Source: an uncultured Lachnospiraceae bacterium
Lineage (GTDB): Bacteria > Bacillota > Clostridia > Lachnospirales > Lachnospiraceae
Direction: 5' to 3'
DNA length: 33,544 bases
NCBI GenBank assembly: GCA_902797025.1
Contig: CADBRN010000076.1
Coordinates: forward strand, 1-33,544
The notes under the pieces are model-generated. The model was not told the DNA's origin and made no database searches. It saw only the letters and a program-made list of their open reading frames with translations. The translations under genes and the position numbers were made by a program. Positions 32,306-33,544 of this stretch are shown here, piece by piece (the stretch's first letter is position 1; each line of letters starts with the position of its first letter).

Positions 32306-33544
32306 ATGAGTATTAAAATAGCACTCGCAGGAAATCCGAACTGCGGCAAGACCACGTTGTTTAATGATCTGACAGGCAGCACCCAGTACGTCGGGAACTG
32401 GCCGGGCGTCACGGTTGAGAAGAAAGAAGGACGTCTTGCCGGCCACAAGGATGTGATTATTCAGGATCTTCCCGGAATCTATTCCCTGAGTCCGTACACA
32501 CTGGAGGAAGTCGTCTCCAGAAACTATCTCGTCAATGAGAAACCGGATGTCATTCTGAATATCGTCGACGGAACAAATATCGAGCGAAACCTGTATCTGA
32601 CCACCCAGCTGATCGAAATCGGGCTGCCGGTTGTACTCGCGTTCAACATGATGGATCTCGTGAGAAAGAGCGGCGATTCGATCGATACGAAGAAGCTCGG
32701 AAAAGAGCTCGGATGTGAGACGATCGAGATCAGCGCGCTTCACAGCGAGAATACGATGCAGGCGGCCGAGATGGCGGTCCGGGCGGCGGAACGCGCGAAG
32801 CAGGAAGAGGCCGCGGGAAAGCGGCACGAGCTTCCGCACGTATTTACAGGAAGCGTCGAGCACGCCCTGGCGCATATAGAGGAGTCGATCGAGGGCACGG
32901 TGGATCCGAAGAATCTCCGGTGGTATGCCGTCAAGCTCTTTGAACGCGACGGGAAGGCGACCGAATCACTTCATCTGACGCCGGATCTGCAGCAGCACAT
33001 CAATCAGCACACGCAGGACTGCGAGAAGGAGCTGGACGACGACGCGGAGAGCATCATCACGAACCAGCGCTACTGCTACATCCAGAAGATCGTCGCGGAT
33101 ACCGTCAGAAAAAAACGGACGAAAAACAGGATGACCACATCGGACAAGATCGACCGGATCGTGACGAACCGGATCCTGGCACTCCCGATTTTCGCCGGCA
33201 TTATGTGGCTCGTTTACTATATTTCGGTCACAACCCTCGGGTCCTTTCTGACCGACTGGACGAACGACGTTCTGTTCGGGACCTGGATCACGAACGGCGC
33301 CAACGCGGGGCTTTCCGCGATCGGAGCACCGGGATGGCTGCAGAGCCTTCTTGTTGACGGCATCATCGGCGGCGTGGGCACCGTCCTCGGTTTCGTCCCG
33401 CAGATGATCCTGCTGTTCCTGTGCCTTTCTATCCTGGAGGATTCCGGATACATGGCGCGTGTCGCGTTTATCATGGACCGTATTTTCCGCCGGTTCGGTC
33501 TTTCCGGCAAATCGTTCATTCCGATGCTGATCGGAACCGGGTGC
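32306..33544 (+). CDS. feoB: Ferrous iron transporter FeoB (3' end outside window)
   Basis: FeoB carries Fe(II) across the membrane and has a cytoplasmic GTPase domain. ATG 32306 follows AGAGGAAAG. The 413 residues present show G1 GNPNCGKT (9-16), the WPGVTVEKK switch, G3 DLPG (54-57), G4 NMMD (114-117) and ISALHSENT. A helical spacer domain follows, and then membrane segments from about residue 290, with GTVLGFVPQMILLFLCLSILEDSGYMARVAF. The window ends inside the first gate motif (PMLIGTGC). The frame stays open to the last base. It is the third gene of the iron locus. Confidence 0.97.
   Translation, partial: MSIKIALAGNPNCGKTTLFNDLTGSTQYVGNWPGVTVEKKEGRLAGHKDVIIQDLPGIYSLSPYTLEEVVSRNYLVNEKPDVILNIVDGTNIERNLYLTTQLIEIGLPVVLAFNMMDLVRKSGDSIDTKKLGKELGCETIEISALHSENTMQAAEMAVRAAERAKQEEAAGKRHELPHVFTGSVEHALAHIEESIEGTVDPKNLRWYAVKLFERDGKATESLHLTPDLQQHINQHTQDCEKELDDDAESIITNQRYCYIQKIVADTVRKKRTKNRMTTSDKIDRIVTNRILALPIFAGIMWLVYYISVTTLGSFLTDWTNDVLFGTWITNGANAGLSAIGAPGWLQSLLVDGIIGGVGTVLGFVPQMILLFLCLSILEDSGYMARVAFIMDRIFRRFGLSGKSFIPMLIGTGC

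Overview
The window looks like a chromosomal segment of a Gram-positive anaerobe of the Clostridia, probably a GC-rich member of the Lachnospiraceae or a relative. This rests on strong AGGAGG-type ribosome sites, a flavodiiron protein and DUF438 protein typical of anaerobes, LytTR regulation, a sortase-assembled pilus and a FeoA-FeoA-FeoB iron locus. The species cannot be named from the sequence alone. No tRNA, rRNA, CRISPR array, transposase or prophage gene was seen.

Layout. 1-1.8 kb: end of a PfkB-type sugar kinase, nagB and a YkgJ-type cysteine-cluster protein. 1.9-7.2 kb: a redox and stress neighbourhood, with a DUF1858/DUF438/hemerythrin/PAS protein, a two-domain cupin, a small ferredoxin, enolase and an FprA-type flavodiiron protein. 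The first two genes carry matching Crp/Fnr-like palindromes at the same distance from a putative -10. 7.4-10 kb: a D-2-hydroxyacid dehydrogenase, then an SPFH membrane protein and a ribbon-helix-helix protein behind a palindromic operator. 10-15 kb: a leftward pair (orphan solute-binding lipoprotein plus membrane-anchored LuxR regulator), a small lipoprotein, and a leftward tRNA-dihydrouridine synthase. 15.2-20.6 kb: two 7TM-type histidine kinases and a LytTR response regulator in one overlapping operon. 20.9-28.8 kb: a sortase pilus operon (small unknown protein, large adhesin, signal-peptidase-like protein, major pilin, class B sortase, minor pilin). 29-33.5 kb: a secreted CHAP hydrolase, a MATE transporter, and feoA, feoA, feoB (feoB is cut by the window edge).

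The most interesting feature is the two-kinase operon. The first kinase keeps the phospho-accepting His and a receiver domain but has lost the G1 and G2 ATP-binding motifs. The second keeps a complete ATPase domain and an Hpt domain but has Gly where the H-box His should be. Each step of a multistep relay therefore appears once across three proteins, as if one kinase had been split into two obligate partners. The last protein is a LytTR regulator. A 9-bp direct repeat of the spacing used by LytTR regulators lies about 80 bp upstream of the first pilus-operon gene. The inferred picture is a split phosphorelay that controls a pilus whose gene order matches the FCT pilus loci of group A Streptococcus.
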